Below, in pieces: positions 34,655 through 47,356 of a stretch of 64,000 nucleotides of DNA. The position numbers were made by a program, and so were the translations under genes. The notes under the pieces are model-generated. The model was given only the letters and a program-made list of their open reading frames with translations, ran no database searches and was not told where the DNA came from. Every line of letters begins with the position of its first letter. Within the stretch, counting starts at the first letter, position 1. The DNA comes from Chaetomium olivaceum (taxonomy: Eukaryota > Ascomycota > Sordariomycetes > Sordariales > Chaetomiaceae): the NCBI GenBank assembly GCA_039881045.1, contig JAYWVB010000032.1, positions 1 to 64,000 on the forward strand, in the 5' to 3' direction.

Positions 34655-36579
34655 TGTTTCTTGGCGATTGGGACACTTAGCGGCTTTCCCTGCTCGTTGA
34701 CTCTGGTATGGGCAAAGCCCACTCGAGTCAGTTTGTTGGCAACAGTGGCAAGCTCAACCAAGAACCATCCAGACTATAACCAAGATAATATCACTCGTCT
34801 ACCGGGGTCCCTCCGCTGCCACAAATGAGTAACAGCCACCGAACAACCCGTCCAGACCACTCACTCGAGCTTCAGTTCCGCCAGAAGATGACCGCACACT
34901 GAGAGGCGCCTTAACCACTGCGGGGTTGAATCCTGACCTATCCCGCAAGTCTTTGACAATGGGAGAAGTGCAATCCCAGCGGACCAGTACCACTTCAAAT
35001 GGTTTGAAGTGTTTTCCTAGTTACTTTCAAGATCTCATAGGCAAAACCGCGCCCTGTGTATCGTCCTACAGAAAGTAAAAACCTCGCGCTGCTCGACTCC
35101 ACTTCACGAGGATAGCCAACTTGCCTGCCGTCCGCCACCTGGACAACAGTACCTATGTTTGGTGACGAAGTCTTGGAGTAAGAGCATTCCCGTAGAATCT
35201 GGGTTCTGAAATCTGGAGTCTCTGAGTTCCAAGATATATTGGGTCCCGATATTAACACCTCCCTGATGCCGAGTTTATGGAATCCTGGACGACGCCTCCT
35301 CGAGCTGCTGGTATCGCCCAGCCGCCAAGTGCGATGTTTTCTGGCTGCAGTTGCGCATGCGGATCCTTGTTTCCCACGATCGAGTCCGAGTCAGTTATCG
35401 GAATGAGATTTCCGCTAGTGGACGCCCAAGATTCTCGGCATTCTCCAATTCCTTGGTTCGTGACACTCCCCAGGGCCGTTAAGCCGAATGGGCCTTCAAC
35501 CGACCATCACGTCAACACCAACAGAGCCAGGGCGATATGGTGAGAATCCGACAGCGTCAAATCCGGACTCTGTTCCGTCGCCCCCAACTTCCAAAAGTTC
35601 CAAGGAGCAACAAGCTTCGCAGGGACGATCCGAAGGTAATACCGATAAGGAGTCGTGCACAACCCCGCTAAACCGAACGCGGGTCCTCGGATCTCGGCCA
35701 GACTCTTCCCCAACAGAGCGTTGTCGGATGTCGATCACAAGACGACCGTTGGGCGGGGTGAGGCGCTTCGGGCCGGGCGTGTGTGGGATTGGCGGGACGC
35801 TGCCGAGTGAGCGCGCCCAAACTGGTTCAGACCCAGGTCGGCGACCTGGATGGTACAGTCGGCCGAAAGGATAGAGAAAGAGAACGGAAGGATAGTTTGC
35901 GGCGGCACATGGGTGAAAAGGGGTTAGTAGTAGTAGTAGTCGCTTAGGTACTCGATCCGGGGAAGGGAGATCGGCCAGGTGGTCTTTGAGCTGGAACCCC
36001 CAAGGGCTGCTCAGTGGAACGATATCACACAAATTGGTTATTAATTTGTGTTGTCACGCTCATGCCCAGATCAACCAACCTCGGCATTCAGCCTGAGTTG
36101 TTGCAGGTTGAGATCGTCGAGGGGTAGACAGGGTTAGGGTCTCATTCAGGGGCACAACACCACAACCATCAACATGTACTCAAAAATGTTTCTTTCAGCG
36201 TCTGCCGCCAAGACAGGCAGACGCACTGCTCGATTCTACAATCCGATGCTCAAACAAACGCAAGCTGCTGCAACATGCTCAACAAATTCAACTCAAAAAC
36301 CGCCGCAATATGCCCTGGGGCATAACTAGCCCGTGTAGAATGTGACCTCTGTGACGGGGAATGATGCGCACTCCGATCCAATACCAAGATCCCTCCTTTC
36401 TCTCTCTCCCTCTTCCCAAAAATAAGGCACCAGGGGTATGACATCGCCTCTATAACACCCTGTAAACACGATCCAATAACCAAAAACGAAGAATTCCTTC
36501 CATCGCTTCCCTTCAAATCCAACTACAGCAACCCTGCTCAGTTCAGTTTCCCGTGGTTTCCACCCTAGTTCAGCTCAGA
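34655..36579. other. Intergenic region, 1.9 kb
   Basis: No gene can be supported. A 178-codon minus-strand frame at 35496-36032 has no recognisable motif. A (TAG)5 run is at 35925-35939. Confidence 0.5.
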
Positions 36580-38423
36580 TCAACTCCTTCCCTTCCCCTT
36601 CGACTCCCTCGGCGGCGTAGGCGGATCCACAGGGTTCAACAACCTCTCCACTTTCACCTTGCTGCGCTTGCTCCCATTGCTATTCCGCTTCGCCATGTAA
36701 AAGTCATACCTATCCGGAAACAGGATGATATTCGCCAGACGAGCAACCTCGGCCTCGGCGCGCGACATGCTACCACTCCCACCCGCTGCACTGTCCTCAC
36801 CCTCTCCACTGCGGTCAGCACCATTCAGTGCGCCGCCGCCGGGAGCCGGCGACTGGTCAGCAGACGCGGTAGCAGGCGGGGTAGGTGCAACATCAAACGG
36901 CGCGAGGCCCATGGCCTGCAACCCGGCCGGCCCGCCGACCTCGGCGATGTCGTTATCGGTGGGGCGGCCAATGTGGGTGGCTTCGCTGCCGAGGCCGCTA
37001 CCCGTGGAGTCGAAGTCCGGGCCCGGGTGGCCGCGCTGGAAGGTCTTGCGCTGGCGAGCGAGGTACAGGGCGTTGGTCTGGGTGAGCGGGGCGGCGGGCA
37101 CGTAGACGAGGATGGAGACGGGCTTGCCGCCGGAGGGTTTGCTGTCTTCGCCCTCGACCATGGGGGGCGGAGTCGGGGCGCGGCTGGCCATGACGTTGGG
37201 GTTAGACGTCATGTGGTAGGCAAGGTCAGGGTGCCAGACGATGTAGTCGCCCGTCTGGAGGGTGGGGATGGTCTGAAGGGTGCGGCGGAGGTGGAGGTGG
37301 GGATGCCACGTCTCGGTGAGGCGCTGAGCGTGGCCCGGAACGGCGCCGTGGATGATGGTGGACTGTTCCTTCTCCAATTCCCAGTTCGAGGGATCCAAGA
37401 AGGCGTCCCATTCCGGGCCGTCGCGGCGCTCGGGGACCTTGGTCTTGGGGGCGAAGAAGGGGCGGAGCAGGAAGTAGGCGGTAGCGAGCTTGGGGCTCGG
37501 GAGCAGGCGGATCAGACCCGGCTCGATAGTGCTGAGGGCCACGACGCCCTGGTACATGCGGAAAATGCTGCACGCGCCGTAGCCGTTGTAGAGGTCGGAC
37601 GTGGCCGTCACGCGGTGGGTAGGATCCCAGGGATCGTATTTCTCCCACTCGCCCCTGAACACAGCATCGTATGTACCGTCGCGGCCGTATCCATCGGGTT
37701 CCCAACGCTCAAGACTGCCGTTATCGACCTGCGCAATGATGGTAGACGAGGTAAAGTCGCCCAGCAAATCGGCAGCGGCCTTTTGCGCATCCAATTCCTC
37801 GTCCAGCTCGATGTCTTCGGGCAACTCGTCGGCCTCCTTCGCCTTATTTGCCGCAGCGGCGTCCGGGCCCACGTTGCCGATATCGGCGCCGTGAATACGC
37901 AGACGATCTCCGTATGCGATGGGGAATCGAAGAGCCATGCGGTCGTCGACCTTGTTATCCCAGAGGGACATGGCGAACCGCTGGGCCTCCAAAACCGGGG
38001 GTGCGCGCGCGTGCGCACCTGAGCAGGGGTCCAGAAAAAGTCGAAACATGTCGGATCTTGCGGCGAGGGCTGCTTGAAGTCGGTCTGTTTTTCGAGGTAC
38101 TTGACCGTCTCGTCGATGGCGACCTGTGCATCGGCGCGGGGTACGACCCCACGCACCAGGCCCAGGCCATAACGCTTCAGGTCGCGTGAGAAGGCGGCCC
38201 GGGCGTCCGGATTGTGGATATCGCCGAAATCGATACTTGGCGTGAGGCTAGAGCCACGAGAGGCAATCTCGTCAACATCGTCGCGCAGGGCCTTGATCAG
38301 ACGTGCCCACGAGGCCTCGAGCTCTTTCTCGTGACCGGCAACAAGACTGCGCTTGATCTGACCGAAACGTGAGGGCAGCGGCACGGGCTCCTTGCCATAA
38401 AACGAAAGCACGGGAGGTTCCAT
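36580..38423 (-). CDS. DUF1479-family protein, predicted 2-oxoglutarate/Fe(II)-type fold (frame broken once)
   Basis: A protein of about 614 residues of the DUF1479 (YbiU-like) family, related in fold to 2-oxoglutarate/Fe(II) oxygenases. ATG 38423 sits in a perfect GCCGCCATGG context. Family parts are LPSRFGQIKRSL, IDFGDI, the VRTRAHPPVLEAQRFAMSLW stretch, WEPDGYG, FRMYQGVVALSTIEPG, LQTIPTLQTGDYIVWHPDLAYHM and ILVYVPAAPLT. One C is missing from the C-run at 37999-38003, between ARTRAHP and VLEAQRF; with it the total is 615 codons. A GTGCGC...GGAG intron at the same place would be only about 37 nt and would remove conserved residues, so a lost base is likelier. The C-terminal 120 residues are disordered (Ser/Gly/Pro) and end in a basic KGKGRS. 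Reaction unknown. Confidence 0.8.
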
Positions 38424-38900
38424 GGCGGCGCGCTGCTGCCAGTGGTGTCGGCAGGGTCCGAGGCCGACGACGACAAGGCGGGCGGCGTCGAGCTGGTGGT
38501 GGGGTGTGGGGAAAAGGTAACAGAGTTAACGATGGCGGCACCATTTGGTTGCTGGGCGGTGCTGCCAGTTAAAGCAGCAGCACGGTGCCTTAGCTTGGAG
38601 ATCCTGCGGGGTCGTGGCTGCAAGGGCGACGGAGCGGCGCTGAGGCTTCCGTTGGCAGGACCTGGACCTGGGCCGGGAATTGAATTTGCGGAGGCAGACG
38701 ACTGGGACTGGGAGCCGGAACCCGAAGAGGAAGTGGTGGGCTGCTGGAGGCCCTGCTGGTACGGAAGGTGGTGGCAGGCTGTGCGCCGTCGCCCGCATTG
38801 GCTGCACCGTGCCCGTGGCTCGAGACCCCTGTCATTAAGACTGTTTGCGCTATGGTTGCTGCCAACTGTTGCCAACAGGTTGGCGCTGACAATTGTTGTT

Positions 38901-38937
38901 ACTGCCGCTGCTGCTGTTGCTGCTGCTGCTGCTGCGG
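38901..38937. repeat. GCT/CAG trinucleotide repeat
   Basis: Imperfect (CTG)n run with CCG and TTG interruptions, about 480 bases upstream of the DUF1479 start. A second, similar run is at 39106-39138. Confidence 0.8.
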
Positions 38938-41629
38938 ATGATGCTGTGTGAGGATGCTGATGCAAATGTTGTTGATGGTGATGTTGATGTTGAAGTTGTG
39001 GTGGTTGGTAAAGATGGTGATGATTTAAATGCGAATGCGAACTCGGTGTTTGTTTTATCCCTGTCGTTGTCCCTGCCGTTGAAGTTCCTCCCATGACCAC
39101 GTCTATCGCTGCTGCCGCTGCTGCTGCCGCTGCTGCTGAGGACGCTCTCGTCGAAACCGTTACGGCGGCGCCGCTTGTTGAGCCTGTCATCCTGACCCTG
39201 TAACCATCGAGACCTCTGAAAGCTGGCTTGGTCGTACCGCATCGGGGGTGGTGTGTGCCTCGGTGGAAGGGTGCGCTGCGCTTTTACAGGCTGCCCGGAT
39301 CCCCCACTGCAGTCGATCTGGTTAGGTCCCCCTCCCGTATTTTTCCCTGTTGGTGGTGGTGCAGGTGAGTGCTGGTGGTAGGTCCTCCTCTTTCCCGGTC
39401 GTTGGTGTTTAAGTCGGTCCTCCTACTTGCGGGAGTTTGGTGAAGATGGGAATGGGCACGCGCCCTTGATAAGGTGACTTGGTGTGGGTGTGACCCAATG
39501 GTCCCAAATAGTAGAACCAAGCAGCAACCACTGGCAAGCACCTCAACATACCACACACACAGCAGAGATCAGAGATAGTCCAGGCCTTTGGATGTCGGCC
39601 CAGCCAATGCGTCGGAACGGCGAAGGGCATCAATATAAAGGGTGTCCCGAGCTATCATCTCTTTTAGGCAGAATGCGAGACAGCTGCCCGCGCGCTGCAC
39701 CGGAACCGCTAAGCCTTCTCGCCAACGATGCCCGCAGTTTCTCCGACGGGAGGGTCGAGGTGGTCTGGACGAAGGGGGCGACGAAGGGAGGGCGAGCAAG
39801 GGCTCGGCGCATCAGTCTCCGCGCGGCAGGCCCCAGTCGCAACCGTTGGCAGCTGGGACGCGGGGGGTGGGCCTCGCGCTTCATGCTCCAACAACAGCGG
39901 CGCCACGGGATATTCCTTTCTCCCTCTGGCCTATCTCGGGATTACTGTGGACAGCGCGGCGGATGGCTGCGGGATCCGAGAAACAGATCACGGCCAGACC
40001 CTGGTTCTGTTTCTGGCTGCTTGGAGACGGCTGCCCGTAAGGGCCGCTGAACCGTCTGTGGCCCACGGCTGTCATGCCATGCCATTCCATGCCATACACA
40101 GTACACACATACCATGCCAAACCTTGCCATTGAGGCGGCGGCAAACGGCAGACGGAAACGTGGGAGCTCGGCCCAGCATCCAGCATCCAGCATTAGCATC
40201 CCGCATCAGCAGCTCAGCAGCTCAGCATCAACAACCAGCCCGTATCATGCAACACTGACTCCAAAACTGCGCCAAAGAACCCTCCCCACCCCCACCACAC
40301 AGCGAATCGCGGGCACCCGCTGGCATCAAACCAGGGTGCACCAGGATGATCAGGACCCAGCAGGGCGCACCCTGCTTGTGTCATGCGTTGCGTTCGCTGC
40401 CGGGAAAGGTTCGGTATTTGCGAGGGGGGGTTGCTCGAGGGGGGTCCTCGCGTTGGGGCGCAAGACATTGGATGCATTGGGGATTGTGTGTTCCAGTCTG
40501 TCTTTGCACCTTCGACGTCAATCCCACAGTCTCGGCGGAGAATGCGGCTAGCCTCTGGCTGGTTCCGGGGCCCGCCCAGGGCTGTCAAGGGACGCCCATC
40601 CGGCGCAATTTGGGAATCTGGACCATGCGAAAGACCCTCCAACTGGCCCAATTGGTCCCGATCTCGTCCAGTGGGGCGTTCGTCGGAACCACAACTCCGC
40701 AACTCCTGAAAGAAGTGGCACCCGCCAGCCGCGTTGCGGCCCGCGATTCCAAGGCTCGGGTGGGACTCCGAGAACGACTTGCCACTGGCTCGCCCACACC
40801 TGCAAATTCGCCGTGATTCGCCTATCGTTTTAGCGCTTCCCGGGGACGCACAGCAGCAGAACAGCCTCATCGAACAAATCCTATGGATCGCGGCAGAGAA
40901 AGTCTAGATGGATGCCCGCGATCCCAGGCCAGCCAGGGCCGCAATAAACCCGCGTCGATCCCATCAGCCTGATACCGCCCGCACTTCCAGTTTGCCGCTC
41001 GTCTTGTATGCAGCGATCAAAAAAAAACCAAAAAAAAACTGGTTTCGCCGCCTACCCGGGCCCAAAAAAGTGAGCTTCAGCCGCTGAGCCGCTTCAGATT
41101 TTGCCCGTCCCCCTCGCTGCGATCAGCACAATCACTGGCAGGTCCTTCCCAGGGTCCTGCATCAACCCCGGCCTTGGCAGTGACCACCCCGGATTGCTCC
41201 TTCCACCGCTTCGGTCAGCGCCGCCTAATCGTGCTCATGGCATATTTCCGAGGTTTAGCCGTACCCACCACTCGCTTCCGGGAAGGCAGCCACGAACGAC
41301 CACGAAGAAACCGGGAGATGTCACATGCCCCTGCGTACCGGCTTGATGAGGAAAGAAAGAAAAAAATAAAAGACTACACTAGGCAGGGGTCGGGACCGAG
41401 ATCTGAAGTGCGTGCTTGCCGTGCTGCTGCCCGGGATTAGGACCCACGATTCCGATGAAACGTTTCAAGCGGCCAGTGGGCCGACGGACGTCATGTTGGT
41501 CTGGGCCTGCACGCCTGGAAGTCACTCATAACTTGAACACGCGGCAGGAGGACACACATTCAACAATCTCTTGATCGTCCCGAGAGCCGCCATCCCATGA
41601 GGCTGAAGTCTTTTTCGATTGGCGTTCCC

Positions 41630-41662
41630 TTTTTTTTTTTTTTTTTTCATTCTTTTTTTTTT
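41630..41662. repeat. Two T-runs (18 and 10)
   Basis: T18 at 41630-41647, then CATTC, then T10 at 41653-41662. They could mark the end of a transcript or a spacer; nothing else is nearby. Confidence 0.7.
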
Positions 41663-44634
41663 CATCTTCATCCACTTTGCCTCCCCTTCACCCATGTCAA
41701 CAAGTAAGATTACTTCGTCCATCACCCATGATGCAAATAACACACTTCGTAACGGCTATTGCGACTCCGATATGTGAGACAGCATTCGGCCTTTCCCGCC
41801 TGGAGCCACAGGCTATTCCCAAAACCGTCATCAAACTCTCGGAGCACTGAACAGACCACCGAGCAAGTCGAGTCACCCCTCCGGCATCTTGTCTCATCAT
41901 CTATCTTCACTGCCCAACGGGCGAAGTAAGCGAAGCCACCCCCCACTGCGGGCAGACGCCTCGAACTGAAATAGAGATCTCGATTGGTGCGGAATATGCA
42001 CTCTCATCTCCCCCATCCCTTATTATCTCACCGGAGCAGACAGCTGGAGACAGAGCTAGTGTCGAGATAGGAGGATGTGGCTTCCGCCAAAGCGCTCCTC
42101 CCAAGCACATCCCGCGCGCCGCGCCAAAACCCAACCCGCGGCACGCAGCACCACCTCCACGTCAACCGCCTGGATCGCCCCGTGACCCCGCGTGCTCCGT
42201 GTTGGAGATGGTGACATCGATCTGCAAGCTCCTCCTCGCCTGGATAAGCTTGGAGGAGAACCCGGGGTTGGTCAGAAACCTCGCTTGTCCCTTTGTTCCG
42301 CCCGCGCCGCCAGCCAGGGCACACGCGGCAGAGCAGGGCAGGGCCAAGGCTCCAACCCGTCCTCCGTAGACTGTAAAACAACGTATTGTCGTGCCATCGT
42401 CAGGTGTGCCTTGCAGCCCAGTGTACCATGACAAGCCCTTCGTTTCGCTTTTGGGCCGTTACGCGTAGTCCTCTCTTCCTTCCCCCACGGAGGAAGAGGT
42501 CACACCTGCGGCCGACAACCGGCCGGATCTGGATTAACTCGGGTCCTACCTCAGAGAGTCGGATCCTTCTCTGCCTCCCGTAGGTGGGCTTGACCCGGTT
42601 GTGTCCTCGCGGGTGTTAGGCTCCGCGGCGTCCCGGTTCGTGGGTCTCGGACTCCCGTGTGCCCAGCAGCAGCGCGAACCACGTTTGCCGAGATTATTTG
42701 CCGTTGTTATTACATCCGTACTCTGTAGTTATGCGAGAACCGTCCGTTTTTTGCTGTCGTCCGTACCACCCATATCCATAATGTGATGGGGGTTGCGACG
42801 CTGGAAGCCGCCCCGGAACAAAAATAGCTGACCACCCCTTGGCTGACTGGTTGTTTATTGTTGCGGCCCGAGACGCGCCAACTCGCGATGGGTTGCAAAG
42901 ACGGAGGGCTGCTTCAATGTCGACAAGTGTGCTGTGTGCTATTCGCTTATCTTGCGCCCAGTCCGCCATCTCGGACCAAAGGCTCAACCCTCTCGAGGGA
43001 AGTGGCCGCTTATCCAGCAGCTATTGCAGCACTACCGCAAGCGAAGCCTTTTTCACGTAATCTCTACTCTAGCCGGCGAATAGCGTAGCCAGCAGCTTTC
43101 TCGACGCAAGCTAGCGGCGTTAACAATTTGGTACCGTTCTGCACAGGACTTCAACAGCTACTGTAGTACTCTATCCTGTAGGTTGCCTCGTGATGCATAT
43201 TCACGGACATGATGCCAAACACGGTCTTGCGTTGTGAACTTACCCCGAAGGCCAAAAAGGAAGGAGGAGATATCAGACTGCAAAGATTCAAAGATTAGGT
43301 CTTTTGTTGTGGAAGTCTCTCGCCTACCGTTGTGAAGTTAAACTTATCAGGACTAACCCAACATGATTCGGAGGCATGCTTATCATCCTGCAGCCAAAAA
43401 AGCATTAGTATGCCAACCATGAAACGAAAAGTTGCTCTACACAGAACCTATTAACCATTGGCCCTGGCAGATGCTTGTGCTAGCATTCAATTCACTAGCA
43501 TCACCCGTCAGGTACGCACAGCAGAGATAAAACACCCTAATACCATTGAAAACGCCACCAGAAAGGACAGATTTCGTCTTTTGAACAGTGTGTCAGTAAC
43601 AGAACAAGAGGGTTTCCTGTCTGGACTACCTAGTCTGCTGGCTTACCCCTGATATTCATAAACATAGCCCGCGAGATAACGCTCGGCTCGGGCATATCTA
43701 GCAAGCCCTGGTTTTTCATACTCGCTCCTATTAACTAATAAAATATTTGTCGAGCTATCATTCGGATATCTTTTCTTTTTGATGCTAGAGGTAAGACCGG
43801 AAGTTGCTGAACTGTGCTTGTCTGTTGGTACGAAGGCGCGCCACCCCCTTTCTTTTTCCCGTTCGCATTTTCAGTGATCAGAGTCAAATACCCACCCGTG
43901 ATGCCTTGGAAGAACAATACAAGCCATAAAAAGGACAATAGACAAAAAGCAAACATCAAAAACATACAACACTGGGGATTCGCTGGTCGTCACCGACCCA
44001 ACTACTAGTCCAGCCCTTACTTGTTTGACTCGGGGAGAGCGGACGGGATCCCGTATTCTCAAGTAGGTATGGTCGTATGTGATGGTGGAAAGAAGAAAGT
44101 GTGCTTTTATTTTAATGTGGTTTGGGGACTCAGGAGCTGCCAGTTGTTCAACCGCACCATTTGTAAAGAAAGAAGATTGGGATTTGTAAAGGGACTTGTA
44201 GTTGGGCTGAGCCAGGAAAACGGCATAACCTCCCTACCTTGGTACCTACTTTATCCCAGGGCATCGGATCCCAAGTTCGGTACCGCCTATGTCCTATGTG
44301 GTAGTTAGGTTTGCGTTACGGTGTTGTGCTTAAAGGTGGTGGGGCTTGAGGCGCTGTCTCACTTCGATGTCTTCAGATTCTAGTTATTTTACAACTACCT
44401 GGACATCGTAGGATGTGGGACAGACGAAATCAGTAGCGGCAGATGGGCCTACCGTGGTTATATGTTGTGCCATTCCTATCTACCTTGATGCAGCCTCCTT
44501 CGTGGCTGCCATGAACTTAACCTTCGTTGCGTCCCCCCTCTCAAGCACAGTGTTAACAAACTTACCTCGGTATGTAATCGGTGCAACAACACCAAACATC
44601 TGAATCCAGTGTCCGCTGAGTGCTCCATCAAAAT

Positions 44635-47356
44635 TTACTCCCCCCAATTCCACACTCCTCCCCCATCTCCAAGTCCGATCCCCCCATGCACCCTATTCAT
44701 ATGGTCATAGCACAACCCACTCGTGCTAAAAGTCTCCATACAAACCCAGCAAATATGGGTTTTGCATCCCTCACACGTCATATGGTTACACCCATCAATC
44801 TTCTGCATAGGCATTTTGCACTTGGGGCAGTCCTTGATGCCCAACTTCTTCTTAGCCCGCTCAAACTCCTCATGCCCGCCCGACGTGATGTACTTGTGTT
44901 CGGCACATGTTATCTTCGGGTGTGAAGCGCTGCAGGCCGTGCAGGTCGAGATTAGGCACTGCGTGCAGGTGAATGTAGATGGGTTGGCGGAGGTGGTGGT
45001 CCTGTAGATCTGGTCGCAGTCGGCGGTCGGGCAGTAGCTGAAGATGGCGGGGTGGCGGCGGATGTGGGAGGTGAAGGAGGCGGATAGGATGTCTTCGAAG
45101 GTGGCGGAGGAGAGGAGGTCTTGGAGTTCTGGGAGGGGGAGAACTTTCTCGCAGCGGCCCAGGTCGCCGACGCAGGTAATACGGAAGTCGATGGACCCCG
45201 AGGCCGGGGCATGGCAGAAGTTGGAAAAGCAGTCGGCGCAGTAGATGTGGTTGCAAGATGTGCGAATTGGCTCTTCTGCTTCCGTCCAGCAGACGGAGCA
45301 GTTCGTGTCTGCATCGGAGATTGTGGTGATGGATCCGGCTTGTCTGGCCGCAACGATGGCCAGCGCCGCGGCATAGTCTGCCTTAGACCCTTGGATAAGG
45401 ATGCGCTTGTTTGTGGACACAATGTCAAAAGTCGCTTTGTTGCCTCCCAGATGCGATACCAGTGCCTTAAACCCGCCTTTGCAGGCCCATCGGAACCCCT
45501 CCAAGTCGAGCTCAATGACATGGTTGTAAGAGACGACGTTCTCTAGCAGGGACTTGAGAGCCTTCGTAGCCCGCGTGTTGGGTTCGTCCGAACCATACAG
45601 CCTGAGTTGAGATTTGCGCTTGTCGCGTACAATGACGACTCCATGATCTTGCTCGATTTGTTTGAGCTTCTGGTATTCGTCACCATTCCTTTCGAGGTTG
45701 ACATGCCACAGATCTTTACCATCCTTTCTTGCCACTTCGCCGTCAACGATTTGGTCCAGAGTTTTCTTGGCTTGCGCCAGGGTCGCACTGTCCTCGCCTT
45801 CAAGTTTCAACACGCGGTGTCCATTTTGAGGGGGGTATGCAACGAAATGGAGGTGTTGACTCTCCCACATGGGCGTTTGTGAACCGATTCGTCCGCTCAA
45901 AGCATCGTATATCCGAGTCGATACTTTGAACTTGGCTGTCGTCATGAGCTGAACCGTCAGCTTCGCCGTAGCGCTAAACGACAACGGCTTGTCGTTGAGG
46001 GAAGACGCCGCCTCTCTCGCGTGTGATTCTTCGAAGAAGCGTGCCTGTGCCTTGATGCGTTTACCCTTGCCGTTGGTGGAGAGCTCCCACCACTCTAAGG
46101 GACCGAACTGGGTTAGCATCGACTTGACAATTGTGGAAGCGTAGTCGAAGTCGGCGTCATAGGTAGGCTTTCCCATCACCACACCGTGCGGGCGGTTGAA
46201 CCCGGGGATGGCTTGGTTGATGTTTTCCTTCTTGGCTGTGCCGGATACGTCCATCAACATCACAGTCCAAGCCAAGGGGTTCCATCGATCGTTCTGTCCC
46301 TTGGGCGGATTCGCCTTCACAACCCGGTCAAGTACCTTGTACGACCCAGACTTGAACCTTTCGTAGACCTTTTGAGCTTTCCCTTCAGTGCCAAAGTTAA
46401 GCCACACGGTACGAGTTGGCCGGTGCCAAGAGCAGTGAAGCCTCCTGCGGTCGACCCTGTGCAAGCTGGACCCTCGCGGGGTCGGAACGGGGATGGGAAC
46501 AACTTCGATCCGTAAATCAGCTGCTAAAGGACCCAGCTTGGTGCACGCTGTTTTCGCAAACGCCGGGTCCTCGACCGCGATATCGGCGTTGCAGGTGACC
46601 GACCCCGGGTGCGATATAACCCTCACATTCTCCACCGAAACCGCCACATCCACACCCGACAATAATGCAACGACAGAGGTGGGAGAGCTGGCCGCCGGTA
46701 GGTTGCTCAGACGGATGGCGGAAAAGTCAGAGGGGCATGACACTTTGGAAACTGCCGCGCCGTCCTCAAATTGGGCCAACACGCCCGCGAGCTCCCGAGT
46801 CCAGTCATCGTGGAAGGGTTCCTCCTGCAGAAAACATGTCAGCTCCGCGTAGGTAAGACAAGAAATCATTTGAGCGGGAGAGACGGCATACTTTGAACTC
46901 GACGTCTTCCGCTGCCTGCTCTGCATTTCCATCCTCCGGCTTGGAACCCGCCGCGGAGTGCGCAAACGGACAAGCGGCGCCATTCCTGCAGGCACCTCTG
47001 GCAAAGAATTGACAGGGAACCTGGGCTCGCGAGTCGGTAGGGGCTTGGGGTAGAGGCTGGGGTTGAAGCTGAGGCTGAGGTGGAGGAGGGGGCGGAGGCA
47101 GAGGATTACGCCATCTTGTTTGCTGTAGCGGCGCCTCGTGTGCGTAAAAGCAGGAGTCACCTCTCGTGCAATGCCCAGCGGCAAAGAACCGACAAGGTAA
47201 CTTTCCAATCGAACTTGGCCGAGTCGGTGATGGTTCATTCGTGCCCTCGTGTGTGAACTGGCAGGTACTGCCCTTGGAGCACAATCCGCGGGCGTAGAAA
47301 TGGCATACGCCTCTGGACGTCGTTTGCACCGGGTTATTGATCTTTTGATAAGTCAT
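44635..47356 (-). CDS. CCCH zinc-finger and RBR (RING-IBR-RING) E3 ubiquitin ligase
   Basis: An 884-residue protein from two exons, 47356-46892 and 46824-44635 (intron GTATGC to CTGCAG, 67 nt). The N-terminus has three CCCH fingers of the CX7CX5CX3H type at residues 18-36, 55-73 and 115-133, a set that usually binds RNA, with a long Pro/Gln linker between the second and third. The middle 500 residues hold repeated mixed alpha/beta, RNA-binding-like stretches. The C-terminus is an RBR module: RING1 from about 664 (CSVCWTEAEEP...), IBR near 753-797 (YCPTADCDQIY) and RING2 from about 821 (CPKC...DGCNHMTC...CWVC). The Cys of DGCNHMTC, about residue 834, matches the catalytic Cys that carries ubiquitin in this class. 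Likely an RNA-linked ubiquitin ligase; targets unknown. Confidence 0.88.

Larger units (their letters stand above)
38424..44634. other. 6.2 kb with no supported gene
   Basis: The longest gap in the window. Nearest the DUF1479 start are GCT/CAG and GAT/TGT microsatellites (38901-38937, 39106-39138) that keep several minus-strand frames open for up to 297 codons of Ala/His/Gln/Ser repeats. Further right are clustered CAGCATC, CAGCAG and CCATGCC words (40074-40231), A-runs at 41019-41039 and T-runs of 18 and 10 at 41630-41662. Open frames of 188 and 218 codons (39484-40050 plus, 40214-40870 minus) have no recognisable content. No tRNA was seen. The first 3 kb could be a long leader or promoter of the DUF1479 gene, or hold a non-coding RNA. 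Confidence 0.5.

Noticed and set aside
35496..36032. 178-codon minus-strand open frame
   Set aside because: Random-looking sequence overlapped by an open plus-strand frame; no support.
37990..38030. A short intron in the DUF1479 gene (GTGCGC to GGAG)
   Set aside because: It would be only about 37 nt and would delete the conserved RTRAHP stretch; a missing C in the C-run explains the data better.
40214..40870. 218-codon minus-strand open frame
   Set aside because: No motif, no promoter or intron signals, and comparable open frames on the plus strand; likely due to high GC.
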